Shown here: positions 18,688-27,986 of the stretch, piece after piece
Position numbering within the stretch: position 1 is the stretch's first letter
How the letters are laid out: each line of letters opens with the position of its first letter
NCBI RefSeq assembly: GCF_013348805.1
Contig: NZ_CP054690.1
Location: 2,170,001 to 2,234,000, forward strand
Direction of reading: 5' to 3'
Source of the DNA: Rhodococcus sp. W8901
GTDB taxonomy: Bacteria; Actinomycetota; Actinomycetes; Mycobacteriales; Mycobacteriaceae
DNA length: 64,000 bases
Position numbers and translations under genes: made by a program
Notes under the pieces: model-generated
The model's database searches: none
Told to the model about the DNA's origin: nothing
The model's input: only the letters and a program-made list of their open reading frames with translations

Positions 18688-19082
18688 TTGTCGCTCCTAT
18701 CGGACTCGCGAGCGGAGAGCCCGGCGAGGTAATCGTTGTACTCGAGCATCTGCCGAGACTCGGGATCATCGACGTCGTCGGACGACGTCCGCGCCTTCGG
18801 GCGCTCGGGAAGCAGCCCGTCGGGGACGTCGGTCGGTTCGTCCGCGGCCGCCTGCTCGTCGGCCTCGGCTCCGCCGTCCTCGAGCTGGACGAAGCGGCGG
18901 TATGCGTAGACGACGAATGCTGCGAACAGCGGCCACTGGAACGCGTAGCCCAGGTTCTGGCCGGTGCCGCCGGCCGCTTCGAATCGCGTCCACTGCCACC
19001 AGCCGAGCGCGAGGCATCCGGCGGCCGCGACGATCACCAACACGATCAGCGCGGGGCGTCGTTTTCGAACGGTTCTGGCCAC
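18684..19082 (-). CDS. Small membrane protein (Rv1343c/LprD-like)
   Basis: 132 residues. Basic N-terminus VARTVRKRRPALIV, one helix with a Cys (VLVIVAAAGCLALGWWQW), a second helix (PLFAAFVVYAYRRFV) and an acidic cytoplasmic tail ending near YNDYLAGLSARE. Resembles M. tuberculosis Rv1343c, annotated there as lipoprotein LprD. The sequence around the Cys (AAAGC) is a weak lipobox. Start GTG 19082 is placed by a TACCGT box 6 nt upstream. Function unknown. Confidence 0.8.
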   Translation of the reverse strand: MARTVRKRRPALIVLVIVAAAGCLALGWWQWTRFEAAGGTGQNLGYAFQWPLFAAFVVYAYRRFVQLEDGGAEADEQAAADEPTDVPDGLLPERPKARTSSDDVDDPESRQMLEYNDYLAGLSARESDRSDK

Positions 19083-19088
19083 ACATCG

Positions 19089-19094
19089 ACGGTA
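19089..19094 (-). promoter_or_regulatory. -10 box of the two small membrane genes
   Basis: TACCGT on the minus strand, 6 nt before the GTG at 19082. Confidence 0.45.
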
Positions 19095-19360
19095 CCCGAG
19101 GTGGGGAGCCTCCCCGTAGGGGTGCCTGGTGGTACTCGTCACCCGCAGTGCACCTGTCGGCCACCCCGCGCGGGGTCGGTCGGCCCGCATTTCACTCACC
19201 CGTCGGCGTCTGGCAGAATGAACCGCTGTTCGTCGCATCCGGTTACGCACCGCGCGACGGTCACAGGAGAGAGGCAAAACCGGACCCGCCACCCTGGCAG
19301 GTCGCCGAATTGCACGTGACACGTGTGCACTGGTGTGCGCACTGAAGGAGATACGCAGCA

Positions 19361-19807
19361 GTGGCTGTCAAGATCAAGCTCACCCGCCTCGGCAAGATCC
19401 GCAACCCGCAGTACCGGATCATCGTCGCGGACTCTCGCACCCGCCGCAACGGCCGTGCGATCGAGACCATCGGCAAGTACCACCCCAAGGAAGAGCCCTC
19501 GCTGATCGAGATCGATTCCGAGCGCGCTCAGTACTGGCTGGGTGTCGGCGCACAGCCGACCGAGCCGGTCGAGAACCTGCTGAAGATCACCGGTGACTGG
19601 CAGAAGTTCAAGGGCCTGCCGGGCACCGAGGGCACCCTGAAGACCAAGGAAGCCAAGCCGTCCAAGCTGGAGCTGTTCCAGGCTGCGCTGGCGCAGGCCG
19701 AGAACGAGCCGGTTTCCGAGGCCATCACCCCCAAGAAGAAGAAGGCCGCGAAGGAAGAGGCCGAGGCTCCTGCTGCCGACGCCGAGTCCACCGAGGCTGC
19801 CGAGTAA
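19361..19807 (+). CDS. rpsP: 30S ribosomal protein S16
   Basis: 148 residues. The S16 core ([41 protein letters not shown] ... [22 protein letters not shown]) is followed by a Lys/Ala/Glu-rich actinobacterial tail. GTG start with AAGGAG 10 nt upstream. First gene of the rpsP-KH-rimM-trmD group. The roughly 280-bp region upstream, which also holds the divergent promoter of the small membrane genes, contains short inverted repeats around 19311-19330 and probably the operon promoter. Confidence 0.97.
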   Translation: MAVKIKLTRLGKIRNPQYRIIVADSRTRRNGRAIETIGKYHPKEEPSLIEIDSERAQYWLGVGAQPTEPVENLLKITGDWQKFKGLPGTEGTLKTKEAKPSKLELFQAALAQAENEPVSEAITPKKKKAAKEEAEAPAADAESTEAAE

Positions 19808-20049
19808 TGAGCGCCGTTGTCGCCGATGCCGTGGAGCATCTCGTCCGTGGGATCGTCGCCAACCCCGACGACGTTCGCGTCGAGCTGATCACGGGGCGTC
19901 GGGGACGCACCGTCGAGGTGCATGTGCACCCCGACGATCTCGGTAAGGTGATCGGTCGCGGTGGTCGTACCGCGACCGCCCTGCGGACCCTGGTCTCCGG
20001 TATCGGGGGCCGTGGGATCCGCGTCGACGTCGTCGACACCGATCAGTAG
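19807..20049 (+). CDS. khpA: KH-domain RNA-binding protein (KhpA type)
   Basis: 80 residues, one KH domain with the GxxG loop in VIGRGGRTATALRTLV. Small RNA-binding protein found between rpsP and rimM in Actinobacteria and Firmicutes; partner of KhpB and involved in RNA metabolism and cell elongation in other species. The ATG overlaps the rpsP TAA by one base. Confidence 0.92.
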   Translation: MSAVVADAVEHLVRGIVANPDDVRVELITGRRGRTVEVHVHPDDLGKVIGRGGRTATALRTLVSGIGGRGIRVDVVDTDQ

Positions 20050-20056
20050 TACGGCA

Positions 20057-20623
20057 GTGGAGCTCGTCGTAGGCCGCATCGCCAAGTCGCACGGCATCAA
20101 GGGAGAGCTGGTCGTCGAGGTTCGCACTGACGAGCCCGGCGAGCGGTTCGCCGTCGGCGCCGAACTGCGTGGCCGCAAGCCGCGCGAGCAGAAGCTGCGC
20201 ACATTCACGGTGGAAGCCGCCCGGGAGCATTCCGGGCGGCTTCTGCTGCGCCTTCACGGTGTCGCGGATCGCACCGCTGCGGACGAGTTGCGCGGCACGC
20301 TGTTCCTGATCGACACCGCCGAACTGACCCCGTCCGACGATCCGGACGAGTTCTACGATCACGAGCTCGAGGGCCTGGCTGTGCGTATCGCCGCCGGACG
20401 ACCCGACGCGGGCACGCCGGTGGGCACCGTGATCGAGGTATTGCATTCCGCTGCAGGCGAATTGCTGTCCGTTCGCCCGGAAGGGCAGACGTCGGGCGAA
20501 CTGTTGATCCCGTTCGTCACGGCAATCGTGCCGACGATCTCGATCGCCGACGGCGTGATCGAGATCGATCCGCCGGAGGGCCTGTTGGACCCCGACTTCG
20601 GCGACAGCCGAAACGAGGAGTGA
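20057..20623 (+). CDS. rimM: 16S rRNA processing protein RimM
   Basis: 188 residues: [27 protein letters not shown] is the RimM beta-barrel start, and [30 protein letters not shown] is the C-terminal PRC-barrel domain. Binds S19 during 30S maturation. GTG start at 20057, 7 nt after the KH gene. Confidence 0.95.
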   Translation: MELVVGRIAKSHGIKGELVVEVRTDEPGERFAVGAELRGRKPREQKLRTFTVEAAREHSGRLLLRLHGVADRTAADELRGTLFLIDTAELTPSDDPDEFYDHELEGLAVRIAAGRPDAGTPVGTVIEVLHSAAGELLSVRPEGQTSGELLIPFVTAIVPTISIADGVIEIDPPEGLLDPDFGDSRNEE

Positions 20624-20633
20624 CCGAACCGCC

Positions 20634-21332
20634 GTGCGTCTCGACGTAGTCACGATCTTCCCCGAGTACCTCGAGCCGCTGCGTGCTGCGCTGCTCGGCA
20701 AGGCGATCGACAAGGGGCTCATCTCCGTCGGCGTCCACGATCTGCGGCGCTGGACCCACGACGTGCACAAGGCCGTCGACGATTCCCCGTACGGCGGCGG
20801 ACCCGGCATGGTCATGAAGCCGACCGTGTGGGGCGACGCACTCGACGAGGTGCTCACCGACGACGACGGTGAACCCGATTCCGAGGCCCTGCTCGTCGTC
20901 CCCACTCCCGCCGGCGTGCCGTTCACCCAGGCCACCGCGCACCGTTGGGCCGAGGAGAAGCACCTGGTGTTCGCGTGCGGCCGGTACGAGGGCATCGATC
21001 AGCGGGTGTTCGACGACGCGTCCCGACGGGTGCGTGTCGAAGAGGTCTCGATCGGCGACTATGTCCTGATCGGTGGCGAGGCCGCGGTTCTCGTGATGGT
21101 CGAGGCCGTGGTCCGGCTGCTGCCCGGTGTCCTCGGCAATCAGCAGTCGCACCAAGAGGATTCGTTCTCCGACGGATTGCTCGAGGGTCCCAGCTACACC
21201 CGTCCGGTGAGCTGGCGCGGACTCGACGTCCCGCCGGTGCTGCTGTCCGGCGATCACGCGAAGGTCGCGGCCTGGCGTCGGGCGCAGTCGTTGCAGCGCA
21301 CGGCCGAGCGTCGCCCCGATCTCCTTTCCTGA
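20634..21332 (+). CDS. trmD: tRNA (guanine-37-N1) methyltransferase
   Basis: 232-residue SPOUT methyltransferase that prevents +1 frameshifting. Knot motifs are [28 protein letters not shown] and the SAM loop region [22 protein letters not shown], followed by [13 protein letters not shown] start, 10 nt after rimM. The stop is followed by a short spacer carrying a promoter for the amine oxidase. Confidence 0.97.
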   Translation: MRLDVVTIFPEYLEPLRAALLGKAIDKGLISVGVHDLRRWTHDVHKAVDDSPYGGGPGMVMKPTVWGDALDEVLTDDDGEPDSEALLVVPTPAGVPFTQATAHRWAEEKHLVFACGRYEGIDQRVFDDASRRVRVEEVSIGDYVLIGGEAAVLVMVEAVVRLLPGVLGNQQSHQEDSFSDGLLEGPSYTRPVSWRGLDVPPVLLSGDHAKVAAWRRAQSLQRTAERRPDLLS

Positions 21333-21360
21333 TCGGTTTCTCGAGCCCGCCCGAACATCA

Positions 21361-21390
21361 TTGACCCGCAGCGGTCCCCGCGAGTAGGCA
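21361..21390 (+). promoter_or_regulatory. Promoter of the amine oxidase
   Basis: TTGACC (21361-21366) and TAGGCA (21385-21390) with an 18-bp spacer, followed by a GAGGTGA ribosome site and the ATG at 21411. Confidence 0.45.
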
Positions 21391-21410
21391 TGAACTCGAG
21401 GTGACCGGCA

Positions 21411-22787
21411 ATGACTGATGTCGACTATTGCGTCGTGGGGGCCGGATTTGCGGGGTTGACCGCGGCGCTACGCCTGAAACAGGCGGGCCGCTCGATCACG
21501 GTGCTCGAGGCGCGCGACCGGATCGGGGGCCGCACCTTCACCGAGACCCGCGACGACGGTGTGTGGATCGATCGCGGCGGGGCGTGGATCGGTCCCGGGC
21601 AGGACCGGATCCACGCGTTGATGACCGAATTCGGCGTCCCGAGCTACCGCCAGTACACCGACGGCGACGCGATGATGATGGTGGACGGCAAGAAGTATCG
21701 CTACCAGGGCACCATCCCGATGACGATGAGTCCGTGGGCCGTCGCCAATCTGGGGGCGGTGTTCCTCGAACTCGGTGAGCTGTGCAAGTCGATACCGCTG
21801 GATGCGCCGTGGGAAGCGAAACGCGCCGCGGAATGGGACCGGATCAGTCTCGCCAAGTGGCTCGACGACAACGTGCTCTCGAAGCCGGCCCACGAACTCC
21901 TCGAGATGGCGATCGCCGGCTGCTACACGTCGGCCGCGTCGGAGGTCTCGTTCCTGTTCGTGCTGTACCAGATGGCGTCGGGTGGCGGGCCGTCGTTCGT
22001 GCTCGGAGTGAGGGATGCCGCGCAGGACGCCCGCCCGGTGGGCGGCATGGGTGCGATCTATCGGCCGATGGCCGCCGAACTGGGGCGCTCGCTGCACCTG
22101 TCGCAGCCTGTGCGCGTGATCGAACAGGACACGGACGGGGTGACGGTCCGCAGCGACCAGGTGACGGTGCGGGCCCGCCGGGCGATCGTCGCGGTGCCGC
22201 TGGCGATCGCGGGTCAGATCCGCTACGAGCCGTTGCTGCCGGTAGATCGGACGTTCCTGCACCAGCGGATGCCGAGCGGATCGATTCTCAAGGTCGCGGT
22301 CCTCTACGACGAGCCGTTCTGGCGCGCCGACGGGTTGTCGGGGCAGTCCGCGGCGCCGGGTTCGGCGGCCATGGTGACGGTCGACGCTGGCACCGACGCC
22401 GCGCGGCCGGGAATCATGTGCGTCATAGTGGAGGGGCCGCAGGCCCGCGCGCTCGGCCGGATGACCCCCGCGGACCGGCGCGGCGCCGTTGTGGCCGCCC
22501 TCATCGAGCGGTTCGGGCCGCAGGCCGCCGCGCCGGTCGACTACGTCGAGCAGGACTGGACCACCGAGCGGTACTCGGGCGGCGGGATGCTCAGCCACGC
22601 CCCGACCGGGGTTCTCACCGAATTCGGTCCGGCGCTGCGCGCGTCGTGCGGCCGCATCCACTGGGCGGGCACCGAGAGTTCGGCGGTGATGTGCGGGTGG
22701 GTCGACGGAGCGGTGCGGTCCGGGGAGCGTGCTGCCCGTGAGGTGATCGCCGCGGAGGATCTCGTCGGGGCGGCGCGCGCCGACTAG
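21411..22787 (+). CDS. Flavin monoamine oxidase (putrescine oxidase-like)
   Basis: 458-residue FAD oxidase. N-terminal dinucleotide fold CVVGAGFAGLTAALRL, then EARDRIGGRTFTETRDDGVWIDRGGAWIGPGQ; the C-terminal FAD-binding end is RIHWAGTESSAVMCGWVDGAVRSGERAA. It matches monoamine/putrescine oxidases of Rhodococcus and M. tuberculosis AofH; it oxidises an amine to the aldehyde with release of ammonia and H2O2. The exact amine cannot be told from sequence. It lies inside the trmD-rplS block and has its own promoter. Its stop and the stop of the convergent lppW-like gene share the same CTAG. Confidence 0.9.
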   Translation: MTDVDYCVVGAGFAGLTAALRLKQAGRSITVLEARDRIGGRTFTETRDDGVWIDRGGAWIGPGQDRIHALMTEFGVPSYRQYTDGDAMMMVDGKKYRYQGTIPMTMSPWAVANLGAVFLELGELCKSIPLDAPWEAKRAAEWDRISLAKWLDDNVLSKPAHELLEMAIAGCYTSAASEVSFLFVLYQMASGGGPSFVLGVRDAAQDARPVGGMGAIYRPMAAELGRSLHLSQPVRVIEQDTDGVTVRSDQVTVRARRAIVAVPLAIAGQIRYEPLLPVDRTFLHQRMPSGSILKVAVLYDEPFWRADGLSGQSAAPGSAAMVTVDAGTDAARPGIMCVIVEGPQARALGRMTPADRRGAVVAALIERFGPQAAAPVDYVEQDWTTERYSGGGMLSHAPTGVLTEFGPALRASCGRIHWAGTESSAVMCGWVDGAVRSGERAAREVIAAEDLVGAARAD

Positions 22788-23764
22788 TCGATCCGCCTCT
22801 GCGGGAACAGGGTTCGGGCCGCGTCGGTGATCGTCTCGCGCGCATGCGCGGCGCTGGCGTCGTCGACGGCGGCGGTCAGCGAGGTGTCCGGGTAGTAGTC
22901 GGTGTCCTCATCCCCGTAGTCCAGATCCTCGCGGGACAGCAGCACCAACACGTAGCGGTCGTCGGCGCCGACGATCCCGGTCGACAGGTGGGTCCAGCGA
23001 TCGTCCAGGCAGCACATCCAGCCCTGCTTTACGGCCTTGACGGTCTCGTCGGGCAGGCCGTCGGGAATGCCGAACCGCTGGTCGTAGCCGTCCGCCGCGG
23101 TCGGGTGCGAGTTGCGCAGGTAACCGAGCAGCTCGTCGCGGTGCGGGGCGTCGAGCCCGCCGCGGCCGTCGAGCACCGCGGAGTAGTAGCCGACCAGGTC
23201 GGCGGCGGTCGTCTCGGTGTTCCACCAGTTGTCGTCGTAGGGCGCCGACGTCGTCGACAGGGCGTATCGGGACGCCACGTCGAGCACGAGATCGGAGGCG
23301 CCGTACTCGTTCCACAGTTCGTTCGCGGCGTCGTCGTCGGAGTCCTCGAGCATCCGCGCGACGAGGGTGTGCTCGTCCTCGGACAGTTCCAATTCGTCGG
23401 TGGACTCGCGGTAGAGGAGGTCGTCGGCGATGAACAGCTTCGCGACGGATGCGGTCGCGAACGGCTCGGTGTCGGCGAACGAGACGTAACGGTTCTGGTG
23501 CCGGTCCAGCAGAGCCAGGGTGAGGTCGGCGCCCCGGTCGGCGGCGTCGGAGACGGCCTTGCCGATCCGGCCCTCGAGGGTGGTCGGGACCGGATCCGAA
23601 TCGACGGTCGCCGCCTGCACGGTGGCGTGCCGGCTGTCGGGGGTCGCGTCACCCGTCGTCTGCGCCGCGCACGAGGCGAGCACGCCCACCGCGAGGCACA
23701 CGCCGCCGAGGCGTCGCGCCCGTCCTGCCACCGGTTCCTCCCGCGATCCGTTCGCCGGGCTCAT
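22784..23764 (-). CDS. LppW-like lipoprotein with serine beta-lactamase fold
   Basis: 326 residues. Lipoprotein signal with lipobox LASC (Cys32), then a serine beta-lactamase-like domain with the SxxK motif S106-V-A-K109 (ATASVAKLF). The region EDSDDDAANELWNEYG includes a candidate SxN-type second motif position. It corresponds to M. tuberculosis Rv2905 (LppW), which also sits between trmD and rplS. Anchored on the outer face of the membrane. Activity as beta-lactamase, carboxypeptidase or neither is unproven. Confidence 0.85.
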   Translation of the reverse strand: MSPANGSREEPVAGRARRLGGVCLAVGVLASCAAQTTGDATPDSRHATVQAATVDSDPVPTTLEGRIGKAVSDAADRGADLTLALLDRHQNRYVSFADTEPFATASVAKLFIADDLLYRESTDELELSEDEHTLVARMLEDSDDDAANELWNEYGASDLVLDVASRYALSTTSAPYDDNWWNTETTAADLVGYYSAVLDGRGGLDAPHRDELLGYLRNSHPTAADGYDQRFGIPDGLPDETVKAVKQGWMCCLDDRWTHLSTGIVGADDRYVLVLLSREDLDYGDEDTDYYPDTSLTAAVDDASAAHARETITDAARTLFPQRRID

Positions 23765-23790
23765 GACCGACGCCTCGGACAGGCTAGCGG

Positions 23791-23796
23791 TAGGGT
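23791..23796 (+). promoter_or_regulatory. -10 box of tex
   Basis: TAGGGT with 8 nt to the GTG at 23805 in the 40-bp gap between divergent lppW-like gene and tex. Confidence 0.45.
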
Positions 23797-23804
23797 CGAT
23801 CGCC

Positions 23805-26171
23805 GTGACGACTGCTCTCAAATCCGTGAACCAGCGCATCGCCGAAGAGCTCGACGTACGGGAGGGTCAGGTCGCCGCGGCCGTCGACCTCCTGGACGGC
23901 GGCGCCACGGTTCCGTTCATCGCCCGGTACCGCAAGGAGGTCACCGGCGGCCTCGACGACGCGCAGCTGCGCCAGCTCGAGGAGCGGCTGCGCTACCTGT
24001 GGGAACTCGACGACAGGCGGGTCGCGATCCTCGAGTCGATCCGCTCCCAGGACAAGCTCGACGCCGCACTCGAGCAGCAGATCATGCTCGCCGACACCAA
24101 GGCCCGGCTCGAGGACATCTACCTGCCGTACAAGCCCAAGCGGCGCACCAAGGCGCAGATCGCGCGCGAGGCCGGGCACGAACCGGTGGCCGATGCACTG
24201 ATCGGTGACCCGACCGTCGATCCCGCCCGGTACGACGCCGAGCAACTCGAGGGTGCCCGCGCGATCCTCGTGGAGCGGTTCGCGGAGGACGCCGACCTCG
24301 TCGGTGAGCTGCGCGAGCTGATGTGGGCCCGCGGGCAGGTGGAGTCGTCGGTCCGCAAGGGCAAGGAGACCGAGGGCGCCAAGTTCGCCGACTACTTCGA
24401 GTTCTCCGAGCCGTTCGAGAAGCTGCCCTCGCACCGCATCCTCGCGATGTTCCGCGGCGAGAAGGAGGAGATCCTGTCGCTGACGCTCGCGTCGGATCGC
24501 GAGCCGCTCGAGCCGGGGGAGACCAGCCTCTACGAGGGCCGGATCGCGTCCCGCTTCGGGATCGCCGACCGTGGCCGTCCGGCCGACCGCTGGCTGCTCG
24601 ACACCGTCCGTTGGGCATGGAAGACGAAGATGCTGATCACCCTCGGCATCGACACCCGGATGCGGCTGCGCCAGTCCGCCGAGAAGGACGCCGTCGACGT
24701 GTTCGCGGCCAACCTCAAGGACCTGCTGCTCGCGGCGCCGGCCGGCACCCGCGCGACGATGGGCCTGGACCCCGGCTTCCGCACCGGCACCAAGGTCGCG
24801 GTCGTCGACGCCACCGGCAAGGTCGTCGCGCACGACACCATCTACCCGCACCAGCCGCACAACAAGTGGGACCAGTCGCTCGCGACCCTGGCCGCGCTCG
24901 CCGCCAAGCACGGCGTCGAACTCGTCGCGATCGGCAACGGCACCGCATCGCGTGAGACGGACGCGCTTGCCGCCGAACTGATCTCGAAGTTCCCCGAGGC
25001 CGGCCTGACGAAGGTGATGGTCTCCGAGGCGGGCGCGTCGGTGTACTCGGCGTCGGCGTACGGGTCGCAGGAGCTGCCAGACCTCGACGTCTCGATCCGG
25101 GGCGCGGTGTCGATCGCGCGGCGTCTGCAGGATCCGCTCGCCGAGTTGGTGAAGATCGACCCCAAGTCGATCGGTGTCGGCCAGTACCAGCACGACGTGT
25201 CCGAGACGATGCTCGCGCGCTCGCTCGGCGCGGTCGTCGAGGACGCTGTGAACGCGGTCGGCGTGGACGTCAACACCGCGTCGGTGCCGCTGCTGTCGCG
25301 GGTGTCGGGCATCGCCGGTTCGCTCGCCGAGAGCATCGTCGCGTTCCGCGACCAGAACGGTCCGTTCCGCAGCCGCAAGGGGCTCAAGGACGTGCCGCGA
25401 CTCGGGCCGAAGGCGTTCGAGCAGTGCGCCGGCTTCCTACGGATCCCGAACGGTGACGACCCGCTCGACGCGTCCAGCGTGCACCCCGAGGCATACCCCG
25501 TGGTGCGCCGGATCGTGCAGTCCTCCGGCTCGGGGGTGGGGGAGTTGGTCGGCAACACCGCCGTCCTGCAGAAGCTGCGGCCGGCCGACTTCGTCGACGA
25601 GAAGTTCGGTCTGCCGACCGTCACCGACATCATCGCCGAGCTGGACAAGCCGGGCCGCGACCCGCGCCCGGAGTTCAAGACGGCCACGTTCGCGGCCGGG
25701 ATCGAGAAGGTCGCGCACCTGAAGCCCGGCATGGTGCTCGAGGGCGTCGTGACCAACGTGGCCGCGTTCGGCGCGTTCGTCGACGTGGGCGTCCACCAGG
25801 ACGGCCTGGTGCACGTGTCGGCGATGTCGCGCACGTTCGTCAGCGACCCGCGCGAGGTCGTCAAGTCCGGTGACGTCGTGAAGGTCAAGGTGCTCGAGGT
25901 CGACGTCGAACGCCAGCGCATCGGGCTGACGTTGCGCCTCGACGACGAGGTCGGTGCCCCGAACGGGCCGCGCGGCGGACAGCGTCAGGGCGGTCAGCGT
26001 CCGGGTGGCCAGGGCAACGGCGGTCAGCGTCAGAGTGGTCAGCGGCAGGGTGGTCAGGGTCGCGGTGGCCAGGGCCAGGGCCAGGGCCGGGGCCGGGACC
26101 GGCGCGCCGAACAGCGGCCCGCGAGCGGCTCGATGGCGGACGCGCTGCGCAAGGCCGGTTTCGGCAAGTAG
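23805..26171 (+). CDS. tex: Tex family RNA-binding transcription accessory protein, Gly/Gln-rich tail
   Basis: 788 residues. Order of domains: N-terminal helical Tex domain (1-190; GGATVPFIARYRKEVTGGLDD), YqgF/RNase H-like domain from about 318 (GLDPGFRTGTKVAVVD), helix-hairpin-helix pair (about 480-560; VNTASVPLLSRVSGIAGSLAESIV, KDVPRLGPKAFEQCAGFLRI), S1 domain (about 641-708; GMVLEGVVTNVAAFGAFVDVGVHQDGLVHVS). Residues about 718-770 are repeats of GGQRQ/GGQGR, then a normal closing helix MADALRKAGFGK. Nucleic-acid binding; involved in transcription-related processes and stress tolerance in other bacteria. GTG start is leaderless. Confidence 0.95.
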   Translation: MTTALKSVNQRIAEELDVREGQVAAAVDLLDGGATVPFIARYRKEVTGGLDDAQLRQLEERLRYLWELDDRRVAILESIRSQDKLDAALEQQIMLADTKARLEDIYLPYKPKRRTKAQIAREAGHEPVADALIGDPTVDPARYDAEQLEGARAILVERFAEDADLVGELRELMWARGQVESSVRKGKETEGAKFADYFEFSEPFEKLPSHRILAMFRGEKEEILSLTLASDREPLEPGETSLYEGRIASRFGIADRGRPADRWLLDTVRWAWKTKMLITLGIDTRMRLRQSAEKDAVDVFAANLKDLLLAAPAGTRATMGLDPGFRTGTKVAVVDATGKVVAHDTIYPHQPHNKWDQSLATLAALAAKHGVELVAIGNGTASRETDALAAELISKFPEAGLTKVMVSEAGASVYSASAYGSQELPDLDVSIRGAVSIARRLQDPLAELVKIDPKSIGVGQYQHDVSETMLARSLGAVVEDAVNAVGVDVNTASVPLLSRVSGIAGSLAESIVAFRDQNGPFRSRKGLKDVPRLGPKAFEQCAGFLRIPNGDDPLDASSVHPEAYPVVRRIVQSSGSGVGELVGNTAVLQKLRPADFVDEKFGLPTVTDIIAELDKPGRDPRPEFKTATFAAGIEKVAHLKPGMVLEGVVTNVAAFGAFVDVGVHQDGLVHVSAMSRTFVSDPREVVKSGDVVKVKVLEVDVERQRIGLTLRLDDEVGAPNGPRGGQRQGGQRPGGQGNGGQRQSGQRQGGQGRGGQGQGQGRGRDRRAEQRPASGSMADALRKAGFGK
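25958..26110 (+). repeat. Short Gln-Gly-Gly-Arg coding repeats in tex
   Basis: Irregular tandem units of roughly GGTCAGCGTCAGGGC encode the QGG/RGG-like tail of Tex. The units vary in length and third base, so this is a diverged low-complexity coding repeat rather than a perfect minisatellite. Confidence 0.7.
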
Positions 26172-26180
26172 CGGTGAGAC

Positions 26181-26218
26181 CGAAGGAGCCCCGGGACCGG
26201 TGTCCCGGGGCTCCTTCG
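26181..26218. terminator. Bidirectional terminator after tex
   Basis: Perfect 17-bp stem (26181-26197 with 26202-26218; arm CGAAGGAGCCCCGGGAC) and loop CGGT between convergent tex and the Sap-like gene. Confidence 0.85.
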
Positions 26219-26230
26219 CGGTCTGGGGAT

Positions 26231-26902
26231 TCAGTAACCGCCGATGCCCGTGCCGATCAGCATCACGCCGATCACCAGCAGCAGGACCGCCATCACCGCG
26301 GCGTTGTTGGCGGTCAGCCACGTCTTCAGGTTGTTCAGCCACGAGGTCGCGCGCTCGCGCATGGTGAAGTAGCCGATCACGGGGACGGCCACCGTGCACG
26401 CCGCGAGCACCGTGAACACCACTCCCGCGACGACGATCGTGCCGACGGGTGCGCCGAGCTGAGACACCGCGACCGCGGCACCGACGATCATCAACAGGTT
26501 CTTCGGGTTGATCGCCGACAGGGCGAAGCCGAGCCCGAGCGCTTTGACGGGTGTCACCTTGTCGATCGCGGCGAGCCACCCCGGCATCGACGGTTCCTCG
26601 CCGGGGGCCGGACGTCCCCGCCACTGCTTCACGGCCAGGGCCAGCAACAGGGCGCCGAGGACGATCCGGATGGTCGCGGTCACGGCGTTGCCGTCCGAGT
26701 TCGACGACAGGTCTATCGCGCTGCCGATCACCACGAACAGTGCGTACGCAACCGCAATCCCGAGGATCCAGCCCGCGAGGAAGGTTGTCGCGGTGCTTCC
26801 GGCGCGAGGTGTGAGCAGCATCAGAATCGTCGCGATGATCGGAATCGGACTGATCGCGACGCCGACGGCGAGGGGGAGCACGTCCCCGATAGCGGTACCC
26901 AT
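26231..26902 (-). CDS. Sap/GAP-family six-helix membrane protein
   Basis: 223 residues, six predicted helices. The start VGVAISPIPIIATILMLLTPRAG is the typical first helix of the Sap (sulfolipid-addressing protein) / GAP family, named after mycobacterial proteins needed to place surface glycolipids. KALGLGFALSAINPKNLLMIVGAA is the fourth-helix signature, similar to LysE exporters. It probably moves or positions a lipid or small solute. ATG start at 26902. Convergent with tex, divergent from the FGE gene. Confidence 0.75.
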   Translation of the reverse strand: MGTAIGDVLPLAVGVAISPIPIIATILMLLTPRAGSTATTFLAGWILGIAVAYALFVVIGSAIDLSSNSDGNAVTATIRIVLGALLLALAVKQWRGRPAPGEEPSMPGWLAAIDKVTPVKALGLGFALSAINPKNLLMIVGAAVAVSQLGAPVGTIVVAGVVFTVLAACTVAVPVIGYFTMRERATSWLNNLKTWLTANNAAVMAVLLLVIGVMLIGTGIGGY

Positions 26903-26993
26903 CCTCGAATGTTGGCAGCGAAGGCCCCGGCGCGGCCCACCCGTTGTGGGTGAATCGCCGGATCCGACTCCGGCTTTCGCGGTACCCGAACAG

Positions 26994-27986
26994 ATGGAAA
27001 GCTCATCGTTCATGCAGCCGATCGCGTCAGTACCCACAGACTCCTCCGGTGCGCCGAAGAACATGGTGTGGGTCCCCGGGGGAACGTTCTGGATGGGATC
27101 GGAGGATTTCTACCCGGAGGAGCGTCCGGTCCATCAGGTCAGCATCGACGGCTTCTGGATGGACACCCACCAGGTGACGGTCGCCGAGTTCAGGCGCTTC
27201 GTGAAGGCCACCGGCCACGTGACGACCGCGGAGCTCGCGCCCGATCCGGCCGACTACCCCGACGCCGACCCGGCGCTGCTCGTCCCCGGTTCGCTCGTGT
27301 TCACCCCGCCCGACCGACCGGTCTCGCTCGACAACTACCAGCAGTGGTGGTCGTGGGTGCCGGGCGCGGACTGGCGGCATCCGGAAGGCCCCGGCAGCAA
27401 CGTCGGGGGCCGCGAGCGGCACCCCGTCACACATGTCTCCTACACCGACGCGCTCGCGTACGCGGCGTGGTCGGGCAAGGAACTGGCAACCGAGGCCGAA
27501 TGGGAGTTCGCGGCGCGCGGCGGACTCGACCGCAAGACATACGTGTGGGGCGACGAGTTCACGCCGGGCGGCAGGCATCAGGCGAACACGTGGCAGGGAC
27601 AGTTCCCGTGGGAGAACCTGGCGGAGGACGGATTCGTCGGCACGTCGCCGGTCGGCAGTTTCCGGCCCAACGGCTACGGCCTCGACGACATGGCAGGCAA
27701 CGTGTGGGAGTGGACCACCGACTTCCACACCGTCGACCACAGCGCGTCCGGCAGGAACGTCGCGCCCGCGTCGTCGTGCTGCATTCCGCGCAACCCGCGC
27801 GTGGAGGTAGGCGAGGCGCGTGACGGCGAGGTGTACCCGCGCCGGGTGATCAAGGGCGGATCGCACCTGTGCGCGCCCAACTACTGCGTGCGCTACCGTC
27901 CGGCGGCCCGACAGGGGGAAACCGAGGAGACGTCCACCTGCCACATCGGGTTCCGCTGCATCGTCCGTGGTCGGGTCCCTTCCTGA
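26994..27986 (+). CDS. Formylglycine-generating enzyme (sulfatase-modifying factor)
   Basis: 330 residues. FGE fold with MVWVPGGTFWMGSEDFYPEERPVHQVSIDGFWMD at the N-terminus, GGRERHPVTHVSYTDALAYAAWSGKELATEAEWEFAARGG, and GYGLDDMAGNVWEWTTDFH. The two copper-binding catalytic cysteines are Cys293 and Cys298 in GGSHLCAPNYCVRYRPAARQ. The enzyme converts the Cys of CxPxR sulfatase motifs into formylglycine. No sulfatase is in the window. The ATG of the next gene overlaps the stop by one base. ATG 26994 is chosen as start; an upstream in-frame GTG exists. Confidence 0.93.
   Translation: MESSSFMQPIASVPTDSSGAPKNMVWVPGGTFWMGSEDFYPEERPVHQVSIDGFWMDTHQVTVAEFRRFVKATGHVTTAELAPDPADYPDADPALLVPGSLVFTPPDRPVSLDNYQQWWSWVPGADWRHPEGPGSNVGGRERHPVTHVSYTDALAYAAWSGKELATEAEWEFAARGGLDRKTYVWGDEFTPGGRHQANTWQGQFPWENLAEDGFVGTSPVGSFRPNGYGLDDMAGNVWEWTTDFHTVDHSASGRNVAPASSCCIPRNPRVEVGEARDGEVYPRRVIKGGSHLCAPNYCVRYRPAARQGETEETSTCHIGFRCIVRGRVPS

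Noticed and set aside
26994-27986. Sulfatase operon around the formylglycine-generating enzyme
   Set aside because: No protein with a CxPxR sulfatase motif is encoded in the neighbouring genes.
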